Origin: Cycas panzhihuaensis
Taxonomy: Eukaryota; Cycadophyta
Direction of reading: 5' to 3'
Length of the DNA stretch: 64,000 bases
Assembly: GCA_023213395.1 (NCBI GenBank)
Contig: CM041465.1
Location: 47,189,741 to 47,253,740, forward strand
How positions within the stretch are numbered: position 1 is the stretch's first letter; every line of letters starts with the position of its first letter. The position numbers were made by a program, and so were the translations under genes. Below, one piece after another: positions 51,201-63,050 of this stretch. Below the pieces are notes generated by a model. The model searched no databases, was not told the DNA's origin, and saw only the letters and a program-made list of their open reading frames with translations.

Positions 51201-52099
51201 AACCATTGAGGCACCTCTAGGGGGCAATCCCCTCTAGCCTCACTTCTAAGGGGCACCTAATAATGAGGTAAAACTATGATGGCAACCCTAAGCTTACATA
51301 TCCCTTTTTAAAAGATAAGCCATGTTTCTAAAGCTTTTGATGCACTCTGGTGAGAGCTTAAACTGCCACTATGCTCCAAAATGAGGATAAACTACTATGT
51401 ATATTTGTACATACTTGACTTAGATATCACTTTTGGAGGTTCTACTAGTTTTTCATACTTTATTCTTTATTCTTCTTATTTTATTACATATATCTTTCCA
51501 TGTAACTCTTATTTATATAAAAAAAAATCATAAAACTATCAAAAAACTAAAAAATTATAAAAAATAACAAAATACAAAAAAATTATAAAACATTAAAAAC
51601 CAAAAAATTTCAACCTTTAAAAAATAACTATTAGTGAGGTAAAATTATGGCGATAAGCCCTAGCTCATTAAGCCTCTCTTCCCCTTAGATATTTGACATG
51701 TTACTCCATGTATACAAGAGGCTATAGGCTTCTAAACCCCTATATATTAGACCATGCCACCTAATTTGTCTTCTCTTTAGGGTAATCCCCCCATTGTTTG
51801 ACACCTTTTACTCATGCATGCTAGGGTTTTATAGCAATTGGCCCTAAGGATTGATATGATCATTGATTAGTTGTCCCCCTTAGCTTGTGCACCTTTGAAA
51901 TAGGTTCCTAAGATGCTAAACTAAGGGTAATGCACCTCTGATTTACTACTAATGAGGTACCACTATGGTAGCCACTACCCCATGTAATTCATACACATTT
52001 GATTTGTATTATTATTTTGGCATATCACATCACTTGTATTGGTACTATTTATCATCTTTCAAGTTTAGATCTAAAGAGGTTCTACTACTAAGAGGTTAG
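51201..52099 (+). other. G region between aRNH and LTR with dispersed short repeats
   Basis: TAATGAGGTAAAACTATGG-like words at about 51252, 51626 and 51947 and two CTAAACTRCCACTATG-like words near 51360-51400. 51510-51610 is nearly pure A with short C/T interruptions. No gene seen. The LTR starts at about 52100. Confidence 0.5.
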
Positions 52100-54900
52100 T
52101 ATTTCCTAACTTTTGGGAATGGATTTTGGACGATGAATAGAGTAAGATAAGTGCAAGTACTTTTCTATCCCTTTTACTCTTTGTTTAACTTATATTTAAG
52201 ATGTTAAGATGGATATATGCTTGTATATACACTCATTGGTTTGTTCATATCTTGCCTTGCATGTCAATGATGATCAGGGCCTAGGTCCATAACCCTTATA
52301 TCCCACATCAGTGCTCGCATGTTAGAAAAGGATACCTTCCCTACCACTTGCAACTTATTTTTCTCTTTTGTTACTTGTAACTCATTTTTCCTTTTTACTT
52401 TTTGGCCATAATTCCATATATTTTCCACCCATTTTAATTGATAGAGGCCTTAGGGGATGTTGTTTGTTAGCCTATACAATTACATGTTAAGCTAATTGGT
52501 CAAAAAGTAAAAATCCTACTTTATTTCCATACCATTGAGTATTCTATTTATGTTCATGGTACCATATATTTATTTGTAGTGCCATAAACATATGCATAAT
52601 ACCATAAATATATATATATGGTATGACTGTTGCCTATCTAGATTTAGAATTATGGATGATAATCAGCTCTTAAATATATTTTTGTTATACTTGACAAATC
52701 ATAGTAACCTAGAATTTGATCATATCTATCTAAAGAGGATAAACAAGCCTCAATTCACTCATTTTCTTGATTTGTTCAATCCAAATCTCTCAAACCATAA
52801 GCATGACTCATGGTTTTTTATTGATGGTTTTCTCCATATTATGGGAAGAAAACCACTAGCCACTCACCTTAGTTTCATCTGTAAATCCCCTCATTTTTTT
52901 AAAGGAAGGGAGGAGAGATCATTTAACAAGAGATATATTAACTTATGCTGCCAAAATTTGGTTAGAATTACTAGCCTTTAAGAGTATACTACTAGCTTGG
53001 ATTAGAGGAATTAGGAGTGCACACCCAAGATATGTTGGAGAGGCCTTGAGGGAGGATTTCAGTTGCTATTAGTCATCACCTTCTAAAAAGGGAATTGATA
53101 ATCCACTCTTTACTGTTGAGGTATTCTCCATTCTTCTTGTCTCATATAAGTCATAGCATGTATGATTCTTTGATGGTTGAATACTGGGATTTTTCTTTTG
53201 TCCTATCTTCTCATGTTATTATCTTAGATCACATTCCTTTTTCTTGGTTCATGCTTACCTCTTGCTTATTTTTATTTAAATGGGTTATAAGTTAAGGGGA
53301 GGTTTCCTAAGTACAACTTAAGAAGCCAAATATATAGGGAGACAATGCTATCCTAAGGCACCCTTTATCCTTCACCATACATTTGGTTACATGCTCAATA
53401 GTTGAGGACTATTTCCTTTTTACTTGTGAGTTCTTATAAGATTTATATCATCTTTCCCATTGGGTAGAATATAAACCATATATCTTTGCAAGAAAGGCTA
53501 ACTTGGTTGTAAGGAAAGGATTGCAGAAGGAGAGACCTTTGACTTATTTTCCATTATGTGAATGCAATAGGAAACCCTTTGATTAGAAAGGTGGCCACCA
53601 ATACCTTCTCTTCTCTTTTCCTATTCATCTTTAATTTATTTTTATTACTTGGCATATTTCTTTTTCGTTATTAGGGACTTTCGACAAGCGAAAATGCTGC
53701 TAGATTTCTCTCAAGGATAGGTAAGTGCAATCTCCTTTCACTTTTATTGGAACAAGAGTGTTGCAGGACTCGTAGGTGGTGAGCATTTTCTTCTACAATT
53801 GCCTCCATTTTAGGTATACATCTACACCACATCCCTTCCCTATGGTTTTTTTATTTGTCATTTCTTTCTCTAGTTTTATTTTTAAAAAAGAAGAAGAAAT
53901 AAGAAAGAATAATAAATAAAATAGGCTAGTGAGGAAGAGAATGAATAGTTTGCTTACTCCTATACCCTCCTTGTTCCCCCCTCTTTTCCATCTTTCTTTC
54001 CTCTAGAGAGAGAGAGAGAGAAGAGAGAAACAAAAAGAAAAAAATAAAAAAAAAAGAGAGAAGGAGAAAGAGAGATCTACCTTAACCTATTTCTTTTGCT
54101 ACCCCTTCCCCCTCTTGACTCAAAAAAAAAAAAAGAATGAGAAAACAAAAAAGTATTTGTTTTATTTTTTTGGTTGTTGCATTCCTTTTCTATATACTTG
54201 CATTGCATTAATAACTTTTAAAGAAATATATAGTGCTTACATTGTTTCTTTCTTGAAAGCTTGAGCAAAGGAAGGGATCACACTGTTGTGAGTCCCCAGA
54301 CCCATGGGATAACATTACATTTCTAGCTAGGGCTACATTTTATATTCATTGAATAAGAAGAGCAAGTAGATGCATGTGAATGTGTGTCCCATTTTCTTTA
54401 GCTTGCCATAGGCCCTTCACTACCAAAAACCTAAATCATTTACATGCACATATGAACACCTAGGATGCCCTAGTTTAGCCACTTCTACATCATTTAGAAG
54501 TACAACACATCTCACACCCACATCAAAGAAGTGCATAAACACCTTAAGCAAGAATTAGGTTTGTCCTCACCCTGTGTGCTTGGCATCCATGCCCTAGGCT
54601 TGTATTTCTAGGTTTGTTATTCATATTCCACCCTTGCTCTCACACATTTTAATACCAAATATGAATCTAGGGATAAGATTTTAGACCATTCTTCAATGAG
54701 ATGATTCCAAAAATTAAAATAATAACAACAAATAATATAATTAATAAATAACAAATAAGAGTAATAAATAGTAATAAAGATAAATAAGAGTATAAATAGT
54801 AGATAATAATGAATTAATTAAAGATATAGTAGTAGAAATAATAATGAATGCACATAGTAGTGATAGCACTAAAGTGCCCTAATTAATCCATCATAAAAGA
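52100..54900 (+). repeat. Probable long LTR of G (right end uncertain)
   Basis: Start TATTTCCTAACTTTTGGGAA corresponds to TGTTTCTTGGCTACTAGGAA at 34326. Shared words with the F LTR are listed there. It contains an unexplained 129-codon plus-strand frame (52592-52981) and a GA-rich tract (54005-54075). I cannot fix the right end; 54900 is a guess from where similarity fades. Confidence 0.4.
54005..54075. repeat. GA/A-rich low-complexity tract
   Basis: GAGAGAGAGAGAG followed by A-rich runs and a further GAGAGAAGGAGAAAGAGAGA stretch. Confidence 0.85.
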
Positions 54901-55316
54901 ATTAAAAAACATAGTAAAGTACAATGAAGTCTTGTATATTTATATATTTTTTAATTTATAATATCAATTCCTTAAATAACATCATTAATAATTTGGATTC
55001 AATACAATTACTCTCTGATAAAGATATTTGATCCTTAAAATATTTCCTTTTTCATTGTTGATAATGATGGTAGTACTTTAACATTCTAGTGGGTTCTCCA
55101 TTAAGGTTGCTTGATGTGTTGAATAATATCTTTTATAATACTTATATCTCTTAATCCTAATGGCTAATTTTCTCAAGATTTATTAAGAAAATTTTAATGA
55201 CCTTGTTATATGTTGTTGTTTAGACCCCTGACATTCTCCCTATTTTTGAAGTGCTTCACTTATAAAAGATAGGAAAGGTGTCATGCTTCTTTAATCCACC
55301 ATCTATAATGTAAATA
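54700..55316. other. AT-rich stretch without gene
   Basis: 54715-54860 is low-complexity (AATAATAA, AATAGTAATAAA words). 54860-55316 shows no gene or repeat I can name. Confidence 0.5.
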
Positions 55317-55590
55317 TGTTGATATAATCTTACATCACATGAGGATAGATTAAGGTTAGTGAAAGTAAAGGTTAATGATAAGGAAGTAGGGAATTTGTTA
55401 ACTTAGAGGTAGGAATATAATAATATGGGGGTTAGTAATATATATACCCCATTCTATTATCAAGAAAGGATATATACTATTATGTTAATGATTTTCTTTG
55501 GAACTTTGCCTTCTTCTTCCTTATCTTCTTTCTATCATTTGTTCTTCCTATTTATTCATGTTAAATACTTATAGGATTAGAACTATAACA
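55317..55590 (+). repeat. 5' LTR of J
   Basis: TGTTGATATAATCTTAC to GAACTATAACA, two bases before the primer site. Confidence 0.82.
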
Positions 55591-56188
55591 AGTGGTATTA
55601 GAGTAAAGATATTTAGAGTTATTTCCCGCACTTGAATGTAAGGCTTAAAAGCACATACTAGAGAATAAATGTTGAAATTTCTAAAAAGTAATGGTGAATT
55701 TAAGATAAAATAACTTTTTCTATAAATTTGAAGTGGTTTCACTATAGATTTTAGGAGAAAAAGTATAAGAATTACAATGAATTTAATTTCAGTCTACTTT
55801 CTATCACTAAATTTAAAGGCAAACTTGCTACCCTAATATAAATAACTACAAATTTAGCTATAGATATCCAAATGACCTCAATTTTTTTTAATTCTATGTG
55901 ATTATTTATTTAAGTTAGAATGGAAGTAGTCTCATATTAATTAGAGGTTTGAGAGAAAAGTTATCTAGATTTAATTACAAGGTAATATTGTAGTCCAAAA
56001 ACTTTAGAAGCAAACTCTCCTTAAAAGAGCTATATCTTTTGATATAGATATCAAAATTAGATTCCATCTAAACTATTAGAATCATAATTCAAAAGCTATT
56101 ATTTTAGGCCATATTTTATACTTTCTAATCCATTATTTATCATATATTTAAATTTAAAGTGGATCCTCTCATTTTGTAAGGATTTACA

Positions 56189-56700
56189 TTGATATTTATT
56201 TTTGTACTATTTTTGGTTGTTCAAACTTTGCTTGCATATTTTCTTGTATTAAGTGAAAAAGAAAAGATTGTATTAGGGGATCTAACTAACTATAGACACC
56301 CCCTAGTATTTTCTTCACATCATCATACAAAAAGCCCATACCACTCATATTTAATGTATTTGAGACTTTTTTCATAGATGAATGGGTTAGAGATATGCAT
56401 CTATATTTAAGATCACTTATTGATGACTACTCAAGCAATGAAGAGATGTCTAAAGTAGCTTCATTGTATTTACAAGAGGAGGATTATCTTTGGTTTAAGG
56501 AATGGTATGAATCTAGTTGATTTAATAAATTTTATAGTTATAATTAATTATCCATATAAAATATAATGATTCTTAATGGCAAGATATATAGAGACTCGAG
56601 CAAGAAAAATAAAAAGCTCATTAAATACTCAAGATGTTCAATCATAAGATGGGACAAAGAATTCTCTCAAGTCTACTAAGTTAAGAATAACAAAAGAATA
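56189..56700 (+). pseudogene. Gag-like remnant of J
   Basis: A worn gag domain resembling the Gypsy retrotransposon gag (charged helix, then an ExKVxxA-x-L-x-G-x-A-x-x-W type block, here EEMSKVASLYLQEEDYLWF). The preceding 62-codon frame (56189-56377) is hydrophobic at its start and unrecognised. Only this stretch of the interior looks protein-coding. It would supply at most a structural protein; enzymes must come from elsewhere. Confidence 0.45.
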
Positions 56701-57122
56701 ATGAGGGAGAAAAGAAATATCAAGAGGAAGTAGCAAAAGTTATTTGCCACCCCACACCACCAAATGTAGCCAAAGATATGGAAGAGAAGGCATCAATAAA
56801 AGTTAAAAGACAAACTAAAGTAGAACCATATTAGCATCCATATTATCAAGAGACCTTGTGTGGTAAAACTTATTAAGTAAGACCCTTATCAACTACGTAT
56901 CTCATGCAAGCATAACATTTGATCTTGAGGTTTCAATATTATAGACAATTGAGGTATACTAGAGGACATTTAAGATATACTAGAATCTACTTGGGATGGA
57001 TAGATCCCTATTTCATATGTAACTTTTTAAATAAACTTTGTAAGACCTATCGATTAAATAAAAGTTACAGAAGATGGTCATGTATATCCATATATTAGGA
57101 TGATTTGAAGGCGAAACATCTT

Positions 57123-57407
57123 CAGGGGGAGGGTTTGTTATGATCCTCCACCATATGAGGATAGGTTAAGGCTAGTGAAAGTAAAGGTTAATGATAAGGA
57201 ACTAGGGGATTGGTCATCTTAAAGATAGAAATATAATAATATAGGGTTGGTAATATATATATGGCACTCTATTATAAAGAGAGGATATATGGTATTATAT
57301 TAATGAATGTTCTTTAAAACTTAACTTCTTATTCTTTATCTTCTTTCTATCATTTTCCCTTCCTATTTCTTTATGTTGAATAGTTACATGATTAAACTTA
57401 TAATACA
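57123..57407 (+). repeat. Polypurine tract and 3' LTR of J
   Basis: CAGGGGGAGGG followed by TGTTATGATCCTCC; homologous to 55317-55590. Confidence 0.8.
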
Positions 57408-57900
57408 TGTCATAGGAGATCCTAACATCCTTATACTATTTCTTAAGTATGCCACCTCTCCACCTCCTAGCCATGTAAATATTATATCCTTGGTAGCTCT
57501 TATATAAGGCCTTGCATATAATGGGCCCAATATTTGAAAATAATATTGTAGAGAAAATAACCAAGAGAAAAAATGTAATAATAGAATTTGAAATAATAAG
57601 GAAAATAAATAAATAAATTTAAGTACTTCTATAAGGAATAATCAAATATTTAGGTCTAATCATAGACCATTTTATTAATATGAGTAATAACTAAAGAATT
57701 ATAGAGAGACCCCAATTCTCTTCTCATTAGCACATCCAACCCTTTTATATGTATTATTATAGAAGTATATATAGACATAATTTTATAAGATGCTATCTTG
57801 TAGTTTTACAAATATAATAAGCATAGATTATAAGCTATAAAAGACCATCTAAAGACCTAAAAAAAAAATTCTTGGGGCCTCCCACACTCAAACTCCTGCC
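57408..57900. other. Intervening AT-rich DNA
   Basis: No gene or repeat recognised between J and L. CTGCC at 57896-57900 would be the left target duplication of L, unverifiable here. Confidence 0.4.
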
Positions 57901-58235
57901 TGTTGGGAATAATCCCAATGTACATGCACTAGAGCACTTAGGGCCCCTCAAAGCCACCTTTGAGGGCCCCTAGGGCACCTTGAGCCGTTCAATAGCCACC
58001 CGGACCGACCACTCACGTGAGGTACGTATAACCGTTATTTATTTTATATATTTTTTCAAACTAACCTTATTTGTTGTGCAGCTAGGGTGATGGCGCTCGA
58101 CGCCTCCCTGAATTCTCTATATAAGGGTTGGGAATACCTCCCTGGTTTTTATCAACACCGCCACTCTTTCAGAAATCGTCGTTGTACTCAAGATGAAAGC
58201 TTCGTGATGTCCTGCTCTGCCCTCCGGCTCCATCA
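57901..58235 (+). repeat. 5' LTR of L
   Basis: 335 bp, TGTTGGGAATAATCCC to GGCTCCATCA, then TT and the primer site. Start resembles the B LTR (TGTTGGGATAATGCCC). GC-rich with several CpG, unlike the surroundings. CTCTATATAAGGG at 58115-58127 is a TATA box; transcription would start roughly 30 bp later. Confidence 0.82.
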
Positions 58236-58237
58236 TT

Positions 58238-58249
58238 TGGTATCAGAGC
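58238..58249 (+). promoter_or_regulatory. Primer-binding site of L
   Basis: Perfect TGGTATCAGAGC, two bases after the LTR end. Confidence 0.92.
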
Positions 58250-61200
58250 TAAGGTTGTCTATTTTCGGGTTTTGGTTGCTCAAACGTCCGACGGAACATA
58301 GCTATATGACTGCTCGTTGAGATTCTGGCGAGCTCACCGATCTGCTGGAGAAGACGGATCTGGATTCCATCCACTGTGGAGGAAGATCTCCCGCTCGGAA
58401 GTTTGCTCTCCACACGGAAACCAGGTTCCTCGTTTCATTTTTTATTTTTTATAAATATTATTGATATATGCCTTCTATTTGGTTCAATATATATATGCCC
58501 AATAGATCTTGAGTGATCCTCTGTGTTAGCATAGCATTCCTCAGCCTCCGTATTGGCTCTGTGCTTTGCGTATCGGCGCCCTACGTCCTACATTTGATTC
58601 CGTCCCTGATTTACATTTGCGTCTCCATATATTACATGTGATCTTTTCATACATTTACATTTGATCCGTTACATTTACATTAATCGGCTACATTTGATTT
58701 TTTTTACATTTAATTTTTTTTTTTTCACATTTGCGTATTCGCTCTACGCCCTGGATACATTTGTGCTTTCTGTTTATACACTTTCTGCCGTTGTGCTTTC
58801 CGTTTGGCGTCCCTGTACGCTATACGCTTTTGGGATTCTTGATTTTCTGTTTATTGCTGCATTTGATCTCCGGATCTGGCGTTTGGATCTGTTTATTGTT
58901 CGTCTCTCTAAGATTGTACGTCTCTGTGATTCGCTGGCAATATCTCCTTGCTGTATATAGATATAGATCTCTGTTCCCGCTTTTGCGTCGGCGCGATCTG
59001 CGTTATACCTCTGCGTCTCTTTATTGCTTGGCGTTTATACCTCGTCCTCTCCGTCATTGACGCTACTCTGCGTATTGCTGCGTCTATCCTCCGTCCGTTT
59101 TTATATTGCAATCGGCAGTTCGTAGATCTGCGTCTACATTAACGTGTCTGCGTATTTATTGCTCCGTCTACATCTGGGTCCGTTTGGGTCTGCGTTTATT
59201 ATGTCTACATTGACGCCAATTAACGCTGCGTCTCTTTCTACCTCCGGTCTGCATTTATTGTTCGTTTGAAAACTCCGTTCCGTTTGGATTCCAATCAGCA
59301 GAGTTGGTCTGCGTTGCTTGGGCGATTATTGACTCTATTCAATTCACATTTATCTCTGATTTGCATCCTTCCCGTGCTGGCCTCTACTCTCTGGAATTTC
59401 GCTTTTATAACAGCGTTTGATTTCGGTTCATTGCATTTCTGGAATTTTGCTTTTATAACAGCGTTTGATTACGGTTCATTGCATTTGATTATATTCATTA
59501 TAGATGTACTTGCATTGCGTTTATATATTTATATATTGCGTTGTACTTTGTAAGTGTGTTATTATTATATTCGCTTCATTGAACTTTATGTTCTTTGCAC
59601 ATTCGGTTCATTACTATTTGCGCCATTCATAATTATAGTTATTTATTGTTTGTTTTTAAAATCTAGGTGTTTTTTATAATTCCTTTTAACTCGACGAGCG
59701 AGTTCACCCTCCTGGCATCGGAGGTTTCTGCTTCTTGACTGGTCTTGGGTTCAATCCCAGCCCAGTACTTCCTCAGACCACTTTTTTAATAAGTTTTTTC
59801 ATTTTTTAACTTTATTTTTTTAAAAATTTTATTTTTCCATAGGGTTATTGGTGCTTTTGAGGCCATAACTTCTATTTGGCTCATCGGTTTCAGACGAAAC
59901 CTGTGCCATCAGATCAGAAATTTTCCGTAGATCAATTTCGACTGGTCATAAGACCAATTTGGTGCCCATTTGACCTCGTTTCGACCTAGTTAACATTGGA
60001 CTTTCAAAATTTATGCGTTTTCTGCAATTTTAACAAAATCAGTTTTTGAACTGACTGCCATTTATTGTCGGTAAACTGTTTTGTATCTGATGTTTTCCCA
60101 TAGCGATCTACGTCATATATACTCTAATACCCATCTTTTACTTTAATTTTTTAATTTCATTTTCACTAATATTTTAATCGTTAAAATAAGAAATTTAGTT
60201 GATTTTACCTGTTTCTTAAACTTTCTCCATAAAGATACTTGTCACAATTTTCACTATAACTTTTGCAATTTTTATCAGATTTCATTTCCGTCAGCTTCGT
60301 TGGGAAGCTGACTCATTTCTCTTCACTTTGATATATCTTTTCATATATTTTGACACATTTTGCTTATATTTCAAATCAGCTAAAGTTGAAGCATTTTATT
60401 GGCCTAAATCTGCTCTTTTTTACACCTGTTTAATATATTCTTTCAAAATTTTCAATTGGCAGAATATTGATTACTTTATATATAATATTTGATCATTTGT
60501 TCAAATTTTCCTGAGATTAATTAGTACTTTTATACAATTTTTTGCCTACCCTGCTCCTATTAAGCTCCATAAGGAGGTCCTTTCCTTTGGCTCATTCAAA
60601 ACGTGACTTATTGGTATCCAATTTCAAAACCGTCTATTTTATTCGATTCACATTTCAGCAATCTACATATTGACAAAATTTTAAACTATTCTGACCTCAT
60701 TTAATATAGTTTTCAATCTATCAAAGTTGAGTATATATATTCATCCTAACAAGCTTGTCTTCCTTTCAAAATTGTAAAGAAAATTCTAGCTCATATTTTC
60801 CTTGTTTACTCAAGTTTTTGCTTGATTTTTCTACAAGCACTTTACATTATTTTTTTTGAACTAGCATTTGTTTATAAGGCAATACATAAAAATTGTTCTT
60901 AAAAGAAGTTCTTTTACATTGAAGATTTATTATTCATTTGAGAAATTAGCATCTGTTTGAAATCTATCTACTCTCAAAAGTTTATTTTTAAATCTTGCAT
61001 AAGTGAAAAGTTTTGAGCATCATTACTTCTTTTTTATTGTTTTACTTTAAAAGTGTATCAAAGTTCTTCTTCATTATTGGAAAATATCATCCTTTTTGCA
61101 CTTATAAAAGGAAAATTACATTTCTTTTCAAAGGCATATTATATTTGTTTGAAGGACATTATATTTTTTGAAAAAAAAGCAAAAAGAGTTTTTTTTTGTA

Positions 61201-61892
61201 AAAGTTTTCATTTCATCTTGCTTAGAGCATTTTTTTTCTGTTATCAAAAGAAATTTTTCTTTTTCTAAGCAAGACCACATTGCTAAATAGATCAGTTTTC
61301 ACATTAAATAAGATAAATCCCGAATTGAACCACACTTTTTACCAGCCTTGCAAGGGCAGTTAGGACCCAAGTTACCACTCAACACGCTAATCTACCTACT
61401 CATATTGGATGAGGACCATTAGCCATCGTGTGTATACGGTGGCGGTGAGTGCAACCTTTTCCTTTTATGGTGTTTGGAGACCAAGGCTAGACACTGGAGA
61501 GGTGAGTGCCTTTGGTTCGAGAACCTTCACCGCTAGATCTCGTTAGGCATAAATCCGTGCAAGTGGACCAACAATCTGGGGGTGTCAAAACCTTCTTAGC
61601 ACCCACGTCTTGAGGTATATAGAGCCTGGGCCAAGACGCAGATAATCGGGTCCCTGTTTTGCCATCCGTAAAGGGCGCCATTATCGATGAATAACAGAAG
61701 GTTGCCCCAGGAGAAACATAAACTTAGAGCCTAGTAGCCTTTCTAGGTCCTAGTTCATTTGTTCAAACTTTTGAAAACCTTGGGATATATATTTGGAAAT
61801 AATTTCTTTCATTTAAGTTCTTTCAAATTTTCTACATTCAAATATATTTTTGCTATTGCATTCATCACATTTTTATACAACCTTAATTTAAA
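58250..61892 (+). other. Very long leader of L (3.6 kb) with conserved block at 61330-61760
   Basis: 58300-59640 is T-rich with many CpG and recurrent CTGCGT, TTTGCG and CGTTTG words, including a near-perfect 56-bp tandem unit (TTTGCTTTTATAACAGCGTT at about 59399 and 59454). 59690-61300 is T-rich and featureless, apart from a TGGGTTCAATCCCAG palindrome near 59747. 61330-61760 is the block shared with A1, A2 and B. Open frames on both strands here have no motif. Functions of such leaders (packaging, translation) are inferred only. Confidence 0.6.
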
Positions 61893-63050
61893 ATGACGTC
61901 TAGTTTTGGGAATATGATTATTCCTAAGTTTGATGGCAATAATTTTCTTAACTGGAGTAGGAGGATGAGGCCCATCCTCATAGCAAATGAAATGTGGGAT
62001 ATAGTGAGAAATGGTTACAATGACTTAGGATCAAATCCAACCGACATCGAAAAAGCTACATACAAAGAAAATATCAAAAAAGATAATGAAGCCTTAGCCC
62101 TTATTTTTTACGCTTTGGAAGATCATGTTTTCCCACGCGTTAGTGAATCCATTAAGTCCAAAGAGGCTTGGGATACTTTACAGCTTATATACGAAGGGGC
62201 TGCGTCCTCTAAACTACAAAACTTAAGAAGTAAGTTCAAAAATTTACGTATGATGCCTCATGAATCAATAACTGAATTTATGACCAAGATTTAAGACATA
62301 GTTAACCAAATGAGGTCCCTTGGGGATACCTTAACCGAACAAAGAGTTGTTGAACGGATCCTTCGATGTGTAGGAGCCGTTAGACGCTTTGAGATGGTAG
62401 CTACTAGTATTAGTGTATCTAAAGACCTAAGTACCCTCAAAATAGAACAACTTACTGCTATGCTCATGTCCATAGAAGAGCAACAAGCTGCCAATGAAAC
62501 CTTAGAACATGCCTTTGCTACAAAGGCCAATATTCAACCTAATCCTCAAGATGGCACTTCAAACCAAAATGAATCTCCTCTAAGGCGAAAAGATGAAAAC
62601 CCTAGAAATGAACCTAGACAAAATCCTCCACGATACCAAGCTCCTCATAATAGACAAGGACGACCCCCACAACATGAAAATTCTCCTAGACATTCAAACA
62701 CTCAAAGAAACCCTAACCAACAAAGACAAGTTGAAAATCCTCCATGTTGTCCACATTGTCATGGGAACCCACAACCTTCTAGAACACCTCAAAACTATCG
62801 TGACCAACCAAGAAATAATCATACTCAATTCTATGAGGAAAGGGGGAGACCTCTCAACTTTGATCACTCTTCACCAAGGAATCAAAATCTTAGTTATGGA
62901 AAAAGAGATCAACTATATTGCACTTATTACCGTAGAAATGGTCACACTGAAGATAAGTGTTTTTCCAAACATGGACCACCCTCTAGAGGACATGTGTCAA
63001 ATACATCAGAATCTAAAATCAACAATAGGTTATTTCTATCTAGTTTTTCA
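61893..63050 (+). CDS. Copia gag of L (one nonsense codon)
   Basis: ATG at 61893 opens MTSSFGNMIIPKFDGNNFLN, then SRRMRPILIANEMWDIVRNG, EALALIFYALEDHVFPRVSE and EAWDTLQLIYEGAASSKLQN. A single TAA at 62292-62294 replaces the Gln expected in MTKIQDIVNQ (CAA to TAA); the same frame goes on with RSLGDTLTEQRVVERILRCV, a Gln/Pro/Asn-rich linker (62540-62900) and a zinc knuckle YCTYYRRNGHTEDKC (62920-62964) whose second Cys is Tyr. Gag is the particle protein that binds element RNA. About 385 codons, normal for the class. The ATG is supported by MAANFGD in B. The minus-strand frame 62291-62530 is a shadow. Confidence 0.92.

Larger units (their letters stand above)
55317..57407 (+). mobile_element. 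Short non-autonomous LTR element J
   Basis: LTRs 55317-55590 (274 bp) and 57136-57407 (272 bp) share TTAATGATAAGGAA and further words. Primer site TGGTATTAGAGT at 55593-55604, polypurine tract CAGGGGGAGGG at about 57123-57133. The 1.5-kb interior has a gag-like piece (near 56370-56520: EWVRDMHLYLRSLIDDYSSN, VASLYLQEEDYLWFKEWYES) and no pol motif. No clear target duplication. Plus-strand orientation follows from primer site and polypurine tract. Confidence 0.8.

Noticed and set aside
55312-57412. Target-site duplication for J
   Set aside because: AAATA on the left and TGTCA on the right do not match; the 3' LTR edge may be off by a few bases.
59690-59790. tRNA- or SINE-like sequence (GGGTTCAATCCCAG resembles a B box and T arm)
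   Set aside because: I could not find a matching A box, anticodon arm or acceptor stem, and no copy elsewhere in the window. The palindrome alone is weak evidence.
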